Positions 18,499-26,920 of a DNA stretch of 64,000 nucleotides are shown piece by piece (within the stretch, counting starts at the first letter, position 1; each line of letters starts with the position of its first letter). This DNA is from Actinokineospora iranica. GTDB taxonomy: Bacteria > Actinomycetota > Actinomycetes > Mycobacteriales > Pseudonocardiaceae. A program made the translations under genes and the position numbers. The stretch is from the NCBI RefSeq assembly GCF_900101685.1, contig NZ_FMZZ01000010.1:62001-126000 (forward strand), given 5' to 3'. The notes under the pieces were generated by a model that worked only from the letters and a program-made list of their open reading frames with translations, searched no databases and was not told where the DNA came from.

Positions 18499-19446
18499 TC
18501 ATGGCAGGAGGATGACCTTGCCGCCCGCGTGGCCGCCCGCGACGAACTCGTGGGCCGCCGCGGTGTCGGCGAGCGGGAAGGTGCGGGCGATGACCACGTC
18601 CAGCTTGCCGTCGACCGCCAGCGGGAACAGCTCTCGCCACGCGTCGGCGCGGATCTCCGTTCCGGGGTCGGCGCCGGGAGCGCCGCCGAGCAGCCGGATC
18701 CCGGCCGCGGCGCCGCGCTGGAAAGCGGCGATGGTGGCGATCCTGGACCGGTCGGCCACCAGTTCGAGGGAGACATCGACCGCCTCGTCTGTGCCGACCG
18801 TGTCGATGGCGACGTCGGTCTTCTCGGGGACGAGCGCGCGGACCCGGTCGGCGAGCCCCGCGCCGTAGGTTACGGGCTCGACGCCGTGCGCGCGCAGCCG
18901 CTCGTGGTGGGACTCGGCGGCCGTGCCGATCACCCGCGCGCCCCGCCCCACAGCCAGTTGCGCGGCGAGATAGCCCACTCCGCCCGACGCGCCGTGCAGC
19001 AGCACGGTGTCCCCGGACGCGACCCCGGTGGCGGCCAGGGTGTGCAGCGCGGTGGCGCCCGTGGCGAGCAGCCCAGCGGCCACCTCCCAGCCCAGGCCCG
19101 CGGGTTTGGGCAGCAGCGTCGCGGCCGGTGTGGTGACCTCGCTGGCGTAAGCGCCGGACACCGGGAACCCCACCACTTCGTCGCCTGCCCGCACCGGCCC
19201 GGCCGGGCCGACGGCGTCCGGCCCCACCGCGGTCACCACGCCGGACAGTTCGAGGCCCAGCCGCATCGGCAGCGTGCCGGGATCGTCGCCGAACGCGCCG
19301 CTGTAGCGCTTGTGGTCGATCGGGTTCACCCCGGCCGCGCGCACCAGCACGGTCGCCTCGCCGGGACCGGGCGCGGGCACCGGTTCCTCGCGCACGGACA
19401 GCATTTCCGGTCCACCGAATCCGGTGGCCACCACAATCACAGCCAT
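18499..19446 (-). CDS. NADP-dependent quinone oxidoreductase-like protein
   Basis: A 315-residue zinc-free medium-chain reductase. It begins 'VATGFGGPEMLSVREEPVPA' and has 'AAGVNPIDHKRYSG' (the quinone-reductase replacement of the zinc site) and the NADPH loop 'VLLHGASGGVGYLAAQLAVG' near residue 140. The C-terminus 'HEFVAGGHAGGKVILLP' is typical. ATG 19446 was chosen; the frame extends upstream but without family resemblance. It is upstream of the DUF5996 gene in a probable two-gene unit. Confidence 0.88.
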   Translation of the reverse strand: MAVIVVATGFGGPEMLSVREEPVPAPGPGEATVLVRAAGVNPIDHKRYSGAFGDDPGTLPMRLGLELSGVVTAVGPDAVGPAGPVRAGDEVVGFPVSGAYASEVTTPAATLLPKPAGLGWEVAAGLLATGATALHTLAATGVASGDTVLLHGASGGVGYLAAQLAVGRGARVIGTAAESHHERLRAHGVEPVTYGAGLADRVRALVPEKTDVAIDTVGTDEAVDVSLELVADRSRIATIAAFQRGAAAGIRLLGGAPGADPGTEIRADAWRELFPLAVDGKLDVVIARTFPLADTAAAHEFVAGGHAGGKVILLP

Positions 19447-19593
19447 GGTCCGCCAAACCCTTCCGCGCTGGCGTCTATTCCGTCCCAGGTGCGGTGGCGG
19501 ACTCGGCGAGTCCACCTGGGACACCGGCCGGGGCGCCGACGCCTGGAGCCAGTAGAACCGGAAACCGGCGACCGGGCAACACGGCGCCGAGGT

Positions 19594-20589
19594 TCAGGGG
19601 AGACGGCCCTCGCAGCGGGGGTCGGTGGCGCCCTGGGGGACTTTGACCGGCAGCAGCCAGTCCATGGCGGCGTCCTCGACCAGCCAGCCGCCCGCGGTGA
19701 CCGCGCTGTAGGGGATCTGCTCCGGGCCCTGGCACAGGGACTTGGCCTTGATCAGGCTGTTGGGCACGAACCGGATGTCGCCGTGGGCGTCGAGCAGGGT
19801 GGTCATGGTGTCGTCGACGGTGACGACGTTGCCCAGGACGACGGTGGCGGGGCGGTCGTCGGTGGCGCGCAGCTCCACCGCCACCGCGGGCAGCACGGGG
19901 ACGCGCAGGAACATCGCGATCAGGGCGAACGGGGCGACCAGCCCGCCGACCGACGCGATCGCGTGCGTGGCCGTCTTGGCGACCCGCTCGGGCAGGGGAC
20001 CGGTCAGCAGCGGGCCGAACAGCGGCGGCAGGAGCAGCAGCAGGGCCAGCGGCGCCTCACCCCGGCTGAACGCCGCCGCGATCGCGCCGCCGAACCACAG
20101 GTACTCCAGCGCCGCGACCGCGATCGGCAGCAGCACGCACACCGGGAACACCAGGTCGTCGCGGCCGCGTCTGCGCGTGGTCAGCCCGGCGATCGCGCAC
20201 GCCAGCAGCAGCAGGGTCGGGATGAACCGCAGCTGCCACACCAGCAGCGCCCACACCACCGACCCGATCACCAGCCAGTTCGGGGTCCGCTCGACCGTGC
20301 GCTCCAGCCGGGACTCGCGGCCGGGGGCGCGGCTCACCAGCGACAGCAGGCCGAGCAGGTGCGCGGTCAGCAGGATCGCGGGCGGCACCGCCAGCAGGCT
20401 GATCACCAGCGAGCTGGCCAGTTCCAGCGCGTGCACGTGCTGCACCAGCAGCAGCATCGTGTTGAGGTCCTGGCCGCTGAGCTGCCACAGCCGCAGCACC
20501 AGCAGGACGATCGGGAACGCCGGGAGCAGGGTCAGGGTCCACTGGAAACCGCGAACCTCATCAGACCCGCCAGCCTCTCCCATGGCCAT
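19594..20589 (-). CDS. Polytopic membrane protein of unknown function
   Basis: A 331-residue protein with about eight hydrophobic segments, for example 'LTLLPAFPIVLLVLRLW', 'LVISLLAVPPAILLTAHLLG' and 'LLLACAIAGLTT', then a C-terminal soluble tail (about residues 250-331) containing 'VVLGNVVTVDDTMTTLLDAH'. Two near-adjacent starts exist (20589 and 20583). Its beginning overlaps the end of the solute-binding gene by about 50 bases, so translation is coupled and the two products probably work together. No family was recognised. Confidence 0.7.
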   Translation of the reverse strand: MAMGEAGGSDEVRGFQWTLTLLPAFPIVLLVLRLWQLSGQDLNTMLLLVQHVHALELASSLVISLLAVPPAILLTAHLLGLLSLVSRAPGRESRLERTVERTPNWLVIGSVVWALLVWQLRFIPTLLLLACAIAGLTTRRRGRDDLVFPVCVLLPIAVAALEYLWFGGAIAAAFSRGEAPLALLLLLPPLFGPLLTGPLPERVAKTATHAIASVGGLVAPFALIAMFLRVPVLPAVAVELRATDDRPATVVLGNVVTVDDTMTTLLDAHGDIRFVPNSLIKAKSLCQGPEQIPYSAVTAGGWLVEDAAMDWLLPVKVPQGATDPRCEGRLP

Positions 20590-21503
20590 TGCCGAACCTC
20601 CACCTCCACCGCGCCCCGTTGCTGGTCCAGTGGGATGAGCTGCTCGGGACTGTGCCTGGCCATCGGCCGCAGGTGCCGGTTGTACGCGTCCTCCCACCGT
20701 TTGTCGGCCGGGTCGTTCTGCGACCGGTACAGCGCCAGGTTCACCAGGGTCCGCAGCGGCTCGTTGCCCCCGGTGTTGACCGCCCACAGCTCCTTGGCCT
20801 CCAGCGCGATGTCGTGGTGGCGCAGCTCGTCGGGGTAGCGCTGGGCGAAGCCCGCGAGGATCGCCGCGTCCGTGGTGACCGAGCCGACCTTGCCCGCGCG
20901 CAGCAGGTCGACGCAGCCCGCGATCGTCAGGTCGTAGACGATCTTCGCGCCCGCCGTCTCAGCGGCCCGCACGGACGTGGAGGTGGTGAGCGTGCACACC
21001 GACTCGCCCGCGAGCTCGGTGAGCGCCAGCACCGGCCGGTGGTCCTTGCGGGTCAGCACCGACTGCTCGGTCTCCAGGTAGGGGAACGAGAAACTGACCC
21101 CGCCGACCGCCGCGCGCTCCGGGGTGTCGCTGTAGGTCGCCACCACCAGGTCGACGCGCCTGCCGTCGGCGCCGCGCATCTTGGAGCGGTCCTCGTTCTC
21201 GATCTCGACCAGCCGCACCTTGCTCGGCTCGAACCCGAGGTCGGCTGCGATCAGGTAGGCGATGTCGATGTCGAACCCGGAGAGCACCCCGGTGTCCGGG
21301 TCGAGGAAGCCGATGCCGGGCATGTCCGTCTTCACGCCGATGACCAGCTCGGACTTCCCCTTGAGCCCGGCCTGCTCCTTGAGCTCGTCCTCGGTGGGCA
21401 CCTGTTCCCACCACACCGCGACCGCGATCCCCGCCGCGACCAGCGCCGCGGCGATCAAGGCCGCGAACCGCACCCACTTCGGCCTCTGGTCCCCATCCGC
21501 CAT
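20532..21503 (-). CDS. Membrane-anchored amino-acid-type solute-binding protein (SBP_bac_3)
   Basis: A 323-residue protein with an uncleaved N-terminal anchor ('FAALIAAALVAAGIAVAVWW') and an extracellular bilobed domain like glutamate/glutamine-binding proteins: 'LVIGVKTDMPGIGFLDPDTG', 'SGFDIDIAYLIAADLG' and 'VDLVVATYSDTPERA'. No lipobox Cys is present, so it is tethered by its helix. No ABC permease or ATPase gene is adjacent; instead it overlaps a polytopic membrane protein gene. A sensor or receptor role is as likely as transport. Confidence 0.8.
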   Translation of the reverse strand: MADGDQRPKWVRFAALIAAALVAAGIAVAVWWEQVPTEDELKEQAGLKGKSELVIGVKTDMPGIGFLDPDTGVLSGFDIDIAYLIAADLGFEPSKVRLVEIENEDRSKMRGADGRRVDLVVATYSDTPERAAVGGVSFSFPYLETEQSVLTRKDHRPVLALTELAGESVCTLTTSTSVRAAETAGAKIVYDLTIAGCVDLLRAGKVGSVTTDAAILAGFAQRYPDELRHHDIALEAKELWAVNTGGNEPLRTLVNLALYRSQNDPADKRWEDAYNRHLRPMARHSPEQLIPLDQQRGAVEVEVRQWPWERLAGLMRFAVSSGP

Positions 21504-21691
21504 GGGCGGATCCTTTCACGATCAACTAGTGCGCGACCAAGGATTCGGGACATTCGCCGGGTCCCCGTTGGTGCTGGTGGTGCCGGTGAGGGGCCAGTGG
21601 GGGCGCTCAGTTCGGGTGAAGACCGGTCGGTAGGCGCGCGCGGCGGAAGACCATGCGGAGGACGACTCGCGACTTCCGAGGATGGCCACCG

Positions 21692-22738
21692 ATGACCGCC
21701 GACATCCAGCAGACCGCACCCCCTCGTTCGCTCGCCGCCACCGCCGCCCACCGCACCGACGGCGATCTCACGCTGCACGGCATCCAGTTGGCGTGGACCG
21801 TCGGCGCGAACAGCGGCGATGACTGGCCGCCGCCCGCCGACTGGAACGACGGGGTCAACCCGCCCTACCCCCATGTCTACGAGGTGTGGCTGAACGGCGG
21901 CGAGATCAAGCAGACCGCCGGGCTGTACTGGCCCACCTGGTCCCCGGGCTGGCAGTGGGCCCGCGCGCACTGGGTGTGCCTGGGCGCCGAGCCCGCCTCC
22001 GAATACCGGGTCAAGATCCGCGCCAAGCTGGACGGCGGCGCGTGGAGCGAGTTCACCGACGAGGTCACCGTCGCCACCGCGGACACCCAGCCCTACGCCG
22101 CGCTCCCGGCCAGGCAGGAGACCACCGTGTCCGCGAGCCCTCGGCACGGCAGCGTCGACCACCCGGTGAGCCGCGCGGTCCGGGTCATCCGCGACAACGA
22201 CCCGGCCGAGATCTGCCGCCGTGCCCGCGAGCTGAACACCAGCAGCACCTGGCAGGAGGTCGTGCCGCCCGCCGACGCGATGCTCGCCGACCCGCCGTGG
22301 AACGGCTCCTACCTGGAGTACCGCAAGTTCTTCCACGGCCCGGACGTCGCCTCCGCGGGCAACGCCGCCTTCGCCGGGCTCGACCTGGTCGGCGACTGGC
22401 CGGTCACCTACCTGGCGGGCGGGGAGACCACGCACACGTTCAGCTACGCCTACACGGCCCACCACGTCGACCACACCTGGACCCACCAGTGGTTCGTCAC
22501 CAAGGACGGCTGGGACCGCCAGGGCGGGGTGACCTGGGACGCCCTGGAACCCGTGCCGTTCATGACCGAGACCCACGGCGACCCCGCCGTCACCAGTTAC
22601 ACCACCGAGACGCTCCCCGCGAAGACCGGCAAGCACGTCATCGTCAACGTCTGGGGCGGCCACGGCGGCCCGAGGGACCAGCACGGCAACTTGGTGGGCG
22701 AGTTCTTCATGTCCTGCTCGGACGTCGAGTTCGACTGA
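21692..22738 (+). CDS. Fibronectin III-like protein with AA10 (LPMO-like) C-terminal domain
   Basis: A 348-residue protein without a recognisable signal peptide. Residues 25-130 form a beta-sandwich like a fibronectin III or carbohydrate-binding domain. Residues 152-348 resemble a lytic polysaccharide monooxygenase of family AA10: 'RHGSVDHPVSRAVRV' is the usual mature N-terminus, 'YTAHHVDHTWTHQWFVTKDG' carries the second copper His region, and 'HVIVNVW' is the late strand. In active enzymes the first His must be the free N-terminus. Here it is residue 152, so activity would require cleavage, or the domain is a non-oxidative binder. ATG 21692 is preferred over 21653. Confidence 0.65.
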   Translation: MTADIQQTAPPRSLAATAAHRTDGDLTLHGIQLAWTVGANSGDDWPPPADWNDGVNPPYPHVYEVWLNGGEIKQTAGLYWPTWSPGWQWARAHWVCLGAEPASEYRVKIRAKLDGGAWSEFTDEVTVATADTQPYAALPARQETTVSASPRHGSVDHPVSRAVRVIRDNDPAEICRRARELNTSSTWQEVVPPADAMLADPPWNGSYLEYRKFFHGPDVASAGNAAFAGLDLVGDWPVTYLAGGETTHTFSYAYTAHHVDHTWTHQWFVTKDGWDRQGGVTWDALEPVPFMTETHGDPAVTSYTTETLPAKTGKHVIVNVWGGHGGPRDQHGNLVGEFFMSCSDVEFD

Positions 22739-22788
22739 CAGGCCCCGCCGTCCTCCGCCTATCCTGAGCCAGGGGAGGTGGGGGACAG

Positions 22789-24180
22789 GTGGAGTTCGAC
22801 CGCAGAGTCGCGTGGCCGCAGGTGCCCGCGATCAACAAAATCAACAAGGCCAGGGCCGCGATGGCCCACGAGCGCGGCTGGGAGTTCGCCGAGGAAGCGC
22901 CCGCTCTGCTGCAGCGGTGGCCGGTCCTGCCGTTCACCGACCGCGGCGACATGCGGCTGGCGTACGGGGCGCTGAGCGGGACCAACGACGGCTTGGCGTT
23001 CACCGTGTTCGAGTTCATCCGCAGGCCGACCGTGATCGCCACGAAGGCCATGGGCATGACGGTCAACAAGCAGCACCGGTTCAGCACGGACTCGGTCTGG
23101 GTGGTGCGCCTGCCCGCGCCGATGCCGTACTTCCAGATCACGTCCCGCGACCAGGTGTACTTCGACCTGCCCAGCAGCCCACGCCCGACCACAGCCGACC
23201 GCAAGTTCAACCGCCGCTACCGACTGGTGGATACCGACCCGTCGTTGGCGGCGCAGGTGCTCACCCCGCAGATCGTGGCCCTGTCCCTGGAAGCGCGCCT
23301 GGGCACCTGGTCGCTGCTGGGGTCGGAGCTGGTGTACGCGGAGAACACCATGCTGGGCATGACCTCCCCGGCGAAGGTGCTGGAGACCCTGGCCAAGCTC
23401 GCCGCCCTGATCTCCTGCCTTCCCTTCCACCTCGGCGGCGGTCAGCCCCCGGTTGCCTACCCGCCCCAGCAGCTTCCGGCTGGCCCGCCGGAGTCGGGGT
23501 ATGTGTTTGTTCCGGCGGCTGATTCGTCGGGGGGTTTCCCGCCCCAGCAGCTTCCGGCTGGCCCGCCGGAGTCGGGGTATGTGTTTGTTCCGGCGGCTGA
23601 TTCGTCCGGGGGTTTCCCGCCCCAGCAGCCGTCGACCGGCCCGCCGCAGTCCGGGTACGTGTTCGTTCCGGCGGCCGATCCGCGGGCGGGTTTCCCGCCG
23701 CGGCAGCCGCAGGCCGGTGCGCCGTGGCCGGAGCAGGGGTATCCGCAGCAGTCCGCTCAGGTGTCCGGTCCGCGGCCGGACCATCCGCCGCGCCACCCTG
23801 GTCCGCCCGCCCACCAGCCGGACCATGCCCCGAGGCAGGTCCCGTCCGCTCAACCGGGTCCGCCGCCGCAGTGGCCGGGCTATCCGCCACCCGGTCAGCA
23901 GTGGGGCTATCCGCCCCCACAACCCGGTTACCCGCCCCCGCGCCAACCGGGTTACCCGCCACCCGCTCAGCAGCAGGGCTACCCGGCCGGTCACCAACAG
24001 GGCTATCCAGCCGGTCAGCAGCCGTACCAGCAGTCCGGTCCGCCGGTCGCACCCCAGCCGGGGCACCCGCCCGCGCAGCCGTACGGCCAGGCTCCCCAGC
24101 CCCACCAGTGGGGTCCGCCGCCTCCCCCAGGGCAGCCCACACCGCCTGATCACCTTGGTTACCCGACATCGGACCGGTGA
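22789..24180 (+). CDS. Hypothetical protein with Pro/Gln-rich repetitive tail
   Basis: A 463-residue protein from GTG 22789 behind AGGGGAGG. The N-terminal 220 residues form an alpha/beta domain of a type common as an unnamed actinobacterial protein ('AVERGWEF'-like motif, here 'MAHERGWEFAEEAP', and 'FTVFEFIRRPTVIATKAMGM'). The remaining half is disordered. It starts with three 26-residue repeats (PPQQLPAGPPESGYVFVPAA type), continues as YPPP/QQGYP-rich sequence and ends at the stop. Such tails are often found on cytoplasmic scaffold proteins. No function is known. Confidence 0.75.
   Translation: MEFDRRVAWPQVPAINKINKARAAMAHERGWEFAEEAPALLQRWPVLPFTDRGDMRLAYGALSGTNDGLAFTVFEFIRRPTVIATKAMGMTVNKQHRFSTDSVWVVRLPAPMPYFQITSRDQVYFDLPSSPRPTTADRKFNRRYRLVDTDPSLAAQVLTPQIVALSLEARLGTWSLLGSELVYAENTMLGMTSPAKVLETLAKLAALISCLPFHLGGGQPPVAYPPQQLPAGPPESGYVFVPAADSSGGFPPQQLPAGPPESGYVFVPAADSSGGFPPQQPSTGPPQSGYVFVPAADPRAGFPPRQPQAGAPWPEQGYPQQSAQVSGPRPDHPPRHPGPPAHQPDHAPRQVPSAQPGPPPQWPGYPPPGQQWGYPPPQPGYPPPRQPGYPPPAQQQGYPAGHQQGYPAGQQPYQQSGPPVAPQPGHPPAQPYGQAPQPHQWGPPPPPGQPTPPDHLGYPTSDR
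23461..23694 (+). repeat. Three tandem 78-bp coding repeats
   Basis: Copies begin at 23461, 23539 and 23617 with an exact 78-base period, so each adds 26 residues in frame. The first two are almost identical at nucleotide level, including silent positions, while the third has diverged. This points to a recent duplication of copy one or two inside the proline-rich tail. Confidence 0.9.
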
Positions 24181-24204
24181 CCAGGAGTGATCCTCGGCAC
24201 GTGA

Positions 24205-24921
24205 TCAGCCGAAGGTGCGCCGGAAGCGCCGCCAGGACGGCCCGATCGCGGGCGGCCTGGTCACGCTGGGCTTGACGGCGTGCCAGGTCGCGTCCCAGTT
24301 GTCCACCGGACCGGCGAGGTTCGCGCACACCGCGCGCGCCAGGCTCTCGGGGCCGCGGCCCCGCCACGGCACGGTCACGAAAACCTGGTAGTCGTCCGCC
24401 ATCCAGAGACCCACCTGGAACAGCTCCGGATCACGGTAGTCGTTCCCGACGGACCGGGGCTCGAGGCCGAGGCCGCGCAGCCGTTCCCGGTCCACGTTCG
24501 CCAGGACAAGCCGCCCGGCGGTCCGCTCCGGGGTCTCCCACGAGTGGTCGGCGGACGCCCGGGCGATCTCCGCGCCGTACGTCGCCGCCGCGAAGACGAA
24601 AGCGCGGTTCTCGGCCGCCCGGGGCAGCCATTCCCAGTGCACCCGATCGTCTTCCCGGACAATGACGACGTCGGTCGGCCCGCAGCCGTAGTCGCCGCAC
24701 GAGCAGCGCCCGATCGGCACTGTCCGCGGCTCGTCGGTGGCCACCAGGCGGTTGTCCGGGACGAGGACCTTGTACGGGTCCATGCCCAGCCCCCCGCCCG
24801 CCGCGGTCAACACCTCCCCGTTGACCCGCACCCGCACCTCGAAACCGGCGTGAGTAGGAGTATTCGCCTCAGCCACCTCCAGTCGGAGCTGGTCGACGCG
24901 ACCCGAATGGTTTTTGCCCAT
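24205..24921 (-). CDS. Hypothetical protein with CxCxxxxC motif
   Basis: A 238-residue soluble protein starting at ATG 24921 (MGKNHSGRVDQLRLEVAEAN). It carries 'PIGRCSCGDYGCGPTDVVIV' (about residue 70), three cysteines that may bind a metal, and 'WRGRGPESLARAVCANLA' near the end. This layout recurs in actinobacterial proteins of unknown function. The frame continues upstream to 25125 but is not protein-like there. It is convergent with the proline-rich gene, 24 bases apart; 24922-25158 holds no recognisable gene. Confidence 0.7.
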   Translation of the reverse strand: MGKNHSGRVDQLRLEVAEANTPTHAGFEVRVRVNGEVLTAAGGGLGMDPYKVLVPDNRLVATDEPRTVPIGRCSCGDYGCGPTDVVIVREDDRVHWEWLPRAAENRAFVFAAATYGAEIARASADHSWETPERTAGRLVLANVDRERLRGLGLEPRSVGNDYRDPELFQVGLWMADDYQVFVTVPWRGRGPESLARAVCANLAGPVDNWDATWHAVKPSVTRPPAIGPSWRRFRRTFG

Positions 24922-25158
24922 CGCCCGATCATCTCCCAGCACCGCGGTCCGCCCGAGCGATTTATCGCGACAGGGCGGCGTCCAGTTCCGCAGGCGGCTT
25001 GGCCTTCGGGCGCGCGCCGGTTGCTTGCCGCTTGCGGGGTCTTCGGGGCCCCTACGAAGGAAGATCGCCCGTGTGAAAGAGGGTGGGAAGCCTTCGGCCG
25101 CACATGCTTCTTTTCGCCGCCTCACAACAAACTTCGCCCGTCCACGTCAAGGCAAGCC

Positions 25159-26721
25159 TCACGGGCGCCGCAAGATGGCCGCCAGTTCCTCGGCGAAACC
25201 GTCCTCCAGCTTCCCGTTGTCGTTGAGGGCGCGCAGGATGCCCTGCCGGAACACGCGGCTGAACTCCGGGTAGTTCCGGGTGACCGGACGCAGGCGCGCC
25301 CCGTCGAGCGCGGTGCGCACCGCCTGCCGGTCGGGCCGTTTCGCGTTGCTGAACGCGGACTGCCGGGTCGGGGCGAATCCGCCGATCTCGGACAGGAGCA
25401 GTTGGCTCTGCGCGCTGGTGAGGAACTCGATGAGCGCCTGCGCCGCCCGGGGCTTGTCCGTCGACGCCGAGATCGCGAGGTTCTGGCCGCCGAGCACGCT
25501 CGGGCTGGGCGGGACGGCGACACCGAACGGCACGCTCTCGCCCACCCGGTCCACGGCGACCGGCCAGTTGCGCATGTACAGCGTCCGGCCCTCCCGGAAC
25601 GCGTCTGACGCCGCGGTCTCCGCGGTCTTCCTGGCCTCGTCGTCCTCGGTCAGCACGATGTCGGGGTCCCGAGAGGCCGCCGCCAGGTTCGCGATCCCCT
25701 TCAGGTCGGCCTGTCCGAAGTAGACCTCGCTCTTGTCCGGGTTGTGCAGGACCTGCCCGGTCTTGTCGACCACCTCGCCGCCCGCCGCCCAGATCGCCTC
25801 GAACGCGGTGACGGTCAGCACTTCCTCGTTGGCCAGCTGCGCGGCGTTCGCCGCCGCGACGCCGGGCGTGCGGGCAGCCGCTGCCTTGGCGGCGGAACCG
25901 TAGTAGTCGTCCCAGGTCTTCGGGCTGACGACGCCGGGAATGTCGGTGCGGTGGAACAGCAGCCCGACGTCGGTGTTGAACGGCAGCGCCCACAGCGTCC
26001 CGCCGCGCTTGCAGGTGTCGAGCACCTTGGGCACGAAGTCGCCGGTGTCCTGCGCGGAGAGCCGGGCCTGGTCCAGCGGGCGGATGTAGCCGCGGTCGGC
26101 GAACTGGGCCATCCACACCACGTCGAGGACGTAGACGTCGGCCTCGTGCTCGCCGTCGGGCTTGGCGTCGTTGACCATCCGGGCGTTCTGCTGGTCCGGC
26201 TCGCCCGGCGAGACGTTGAAGACGACGGGGTTGTCGGGATTGAGCTGGTTCCACTGGTTCACCAGCATCGACCTCGGGTCGCTCGCGCTCTCGCTGAACC
26301 CGGTCATCAGGACCAGCGGCCCGGGCTCCAAACCGGTCGACGCGGGGCGGAAGGCCACCCCGGCGGCCACGATGGCGACCACCGTGAGCCCGATCCCGAC
26401 CTGCTTCAACGGCCGCCGCAGCGCCCGGCCGAGCCTGCCCGCCAGGTCCACGAACCCGATGTTGGCCCGCTCGGGGTTGTGCCAGACCGTCCGGATCGCC
26501 TTGGGCAGGAAGTTGACCGAGACGCCGGAAAGGATCACCACCACCCCGACCGCCAGCAGGCGCAGGACCGAGCCCGCGCTCCACCGGTGGTCCGTCTCCG
26601 CCGCCAGCAGCAGCGAGGTCAGCAGCACGGACGTCGAGGTGATGGCGATGACCACGACCAGGACCAGCGTGACCACGAAGACGCGATAGCGGGGACTCCA
26701 GCGTCCCCCGGAATCGGGCAT
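25159..26721 (-). CDS. Membrane-embedded extracellular solute-binding protein (SBP_bac_1 type)
   Basis: A 520-residue protein with two N-terminal membrane helices (about residues 16-70), a third ('IGLTVVAIVAAGVAF', about 115-135), and then a sugar-type solute-binding domain. The domain shows 'LMTGFSESASDPRSMLVNQW', 'ADVYVLDVVWMAQFADRGYI' and 'ALPFNTDVGLLFHRTDIPG'. Ordinary ABC binding proteins are lipoproteins; this one is held by several helices and has no permease beside it, so a receptor role is likely. ATG 26721 has AAGGTGGGG upstream. It is divergent from a decayed receptor gene. Confidence 0.8.
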   Translation of the reverse strand: MPDSGGRWSPRYRVFVVTLVLVVVIAITSTSVLLTSLLLAAETDHRWSAGSVLRLLAVGVVVILSGVSVNFLPKAIRTVWHNPERANIGFVDLAGRLGRALRRPLKQVGIGLTVVAIVAAGVAFRPASTGLEPGPLVLMTGFSESASDPRSMLVNQWNQLNPDNPVVFNVSPGEPDQQNARMVNDAKPDGEHEADVYVLDVVWMAQFADRGYIRPLDQARLSAQDTGDFVPKVLDTCKRGGTLWALPFNTDVGLLFHRTDIPGVVSPKTWDDYYGSAAKAAAARTPGVAAANAAQLANEEVLTVTAFEAIWAAGGEVVDKTGQVLHNPDKSEVYFGQADLKGIANLAAASRDPDIVLTEDDEARKTAETAASDAFREGRTLYMRNWPVAVDRVGESVPFGVAVPPSPSVLGGQNLAISASTDKPRAAQALIEFLTSAQSQLLLSEIGGFAPTRQSAFSNAKRPDRQAVRTALDGARLRPVTRNYPEFSRVFRQGILRALNDNGKLEDGFAEELAAILRRP

Positions 26722-26920
26722 GTCCCCACCTTTCCCGTGATCGGGCAAACTACGGAACACCAACCGGGCGACGCTGTCAATCCACCGATAAAACGAATCA
26801 GCGACCGGCGATCCCCGGACGGTCAACGGACAAACCCGTTCGGGGGCAAGGAAAAATTTCTCGATCGTGGTGTTCGGGAACGGTTTACCTTGGCCTTCTC
26901 GATATCGAACGGAGGCCGCG

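Noticed and set aside
23461-23694. Non-coding satellite repeat
   Set aside because: The 78-base period keeps the reading frame and encodes regular 26-residue units of the surrounding protein.
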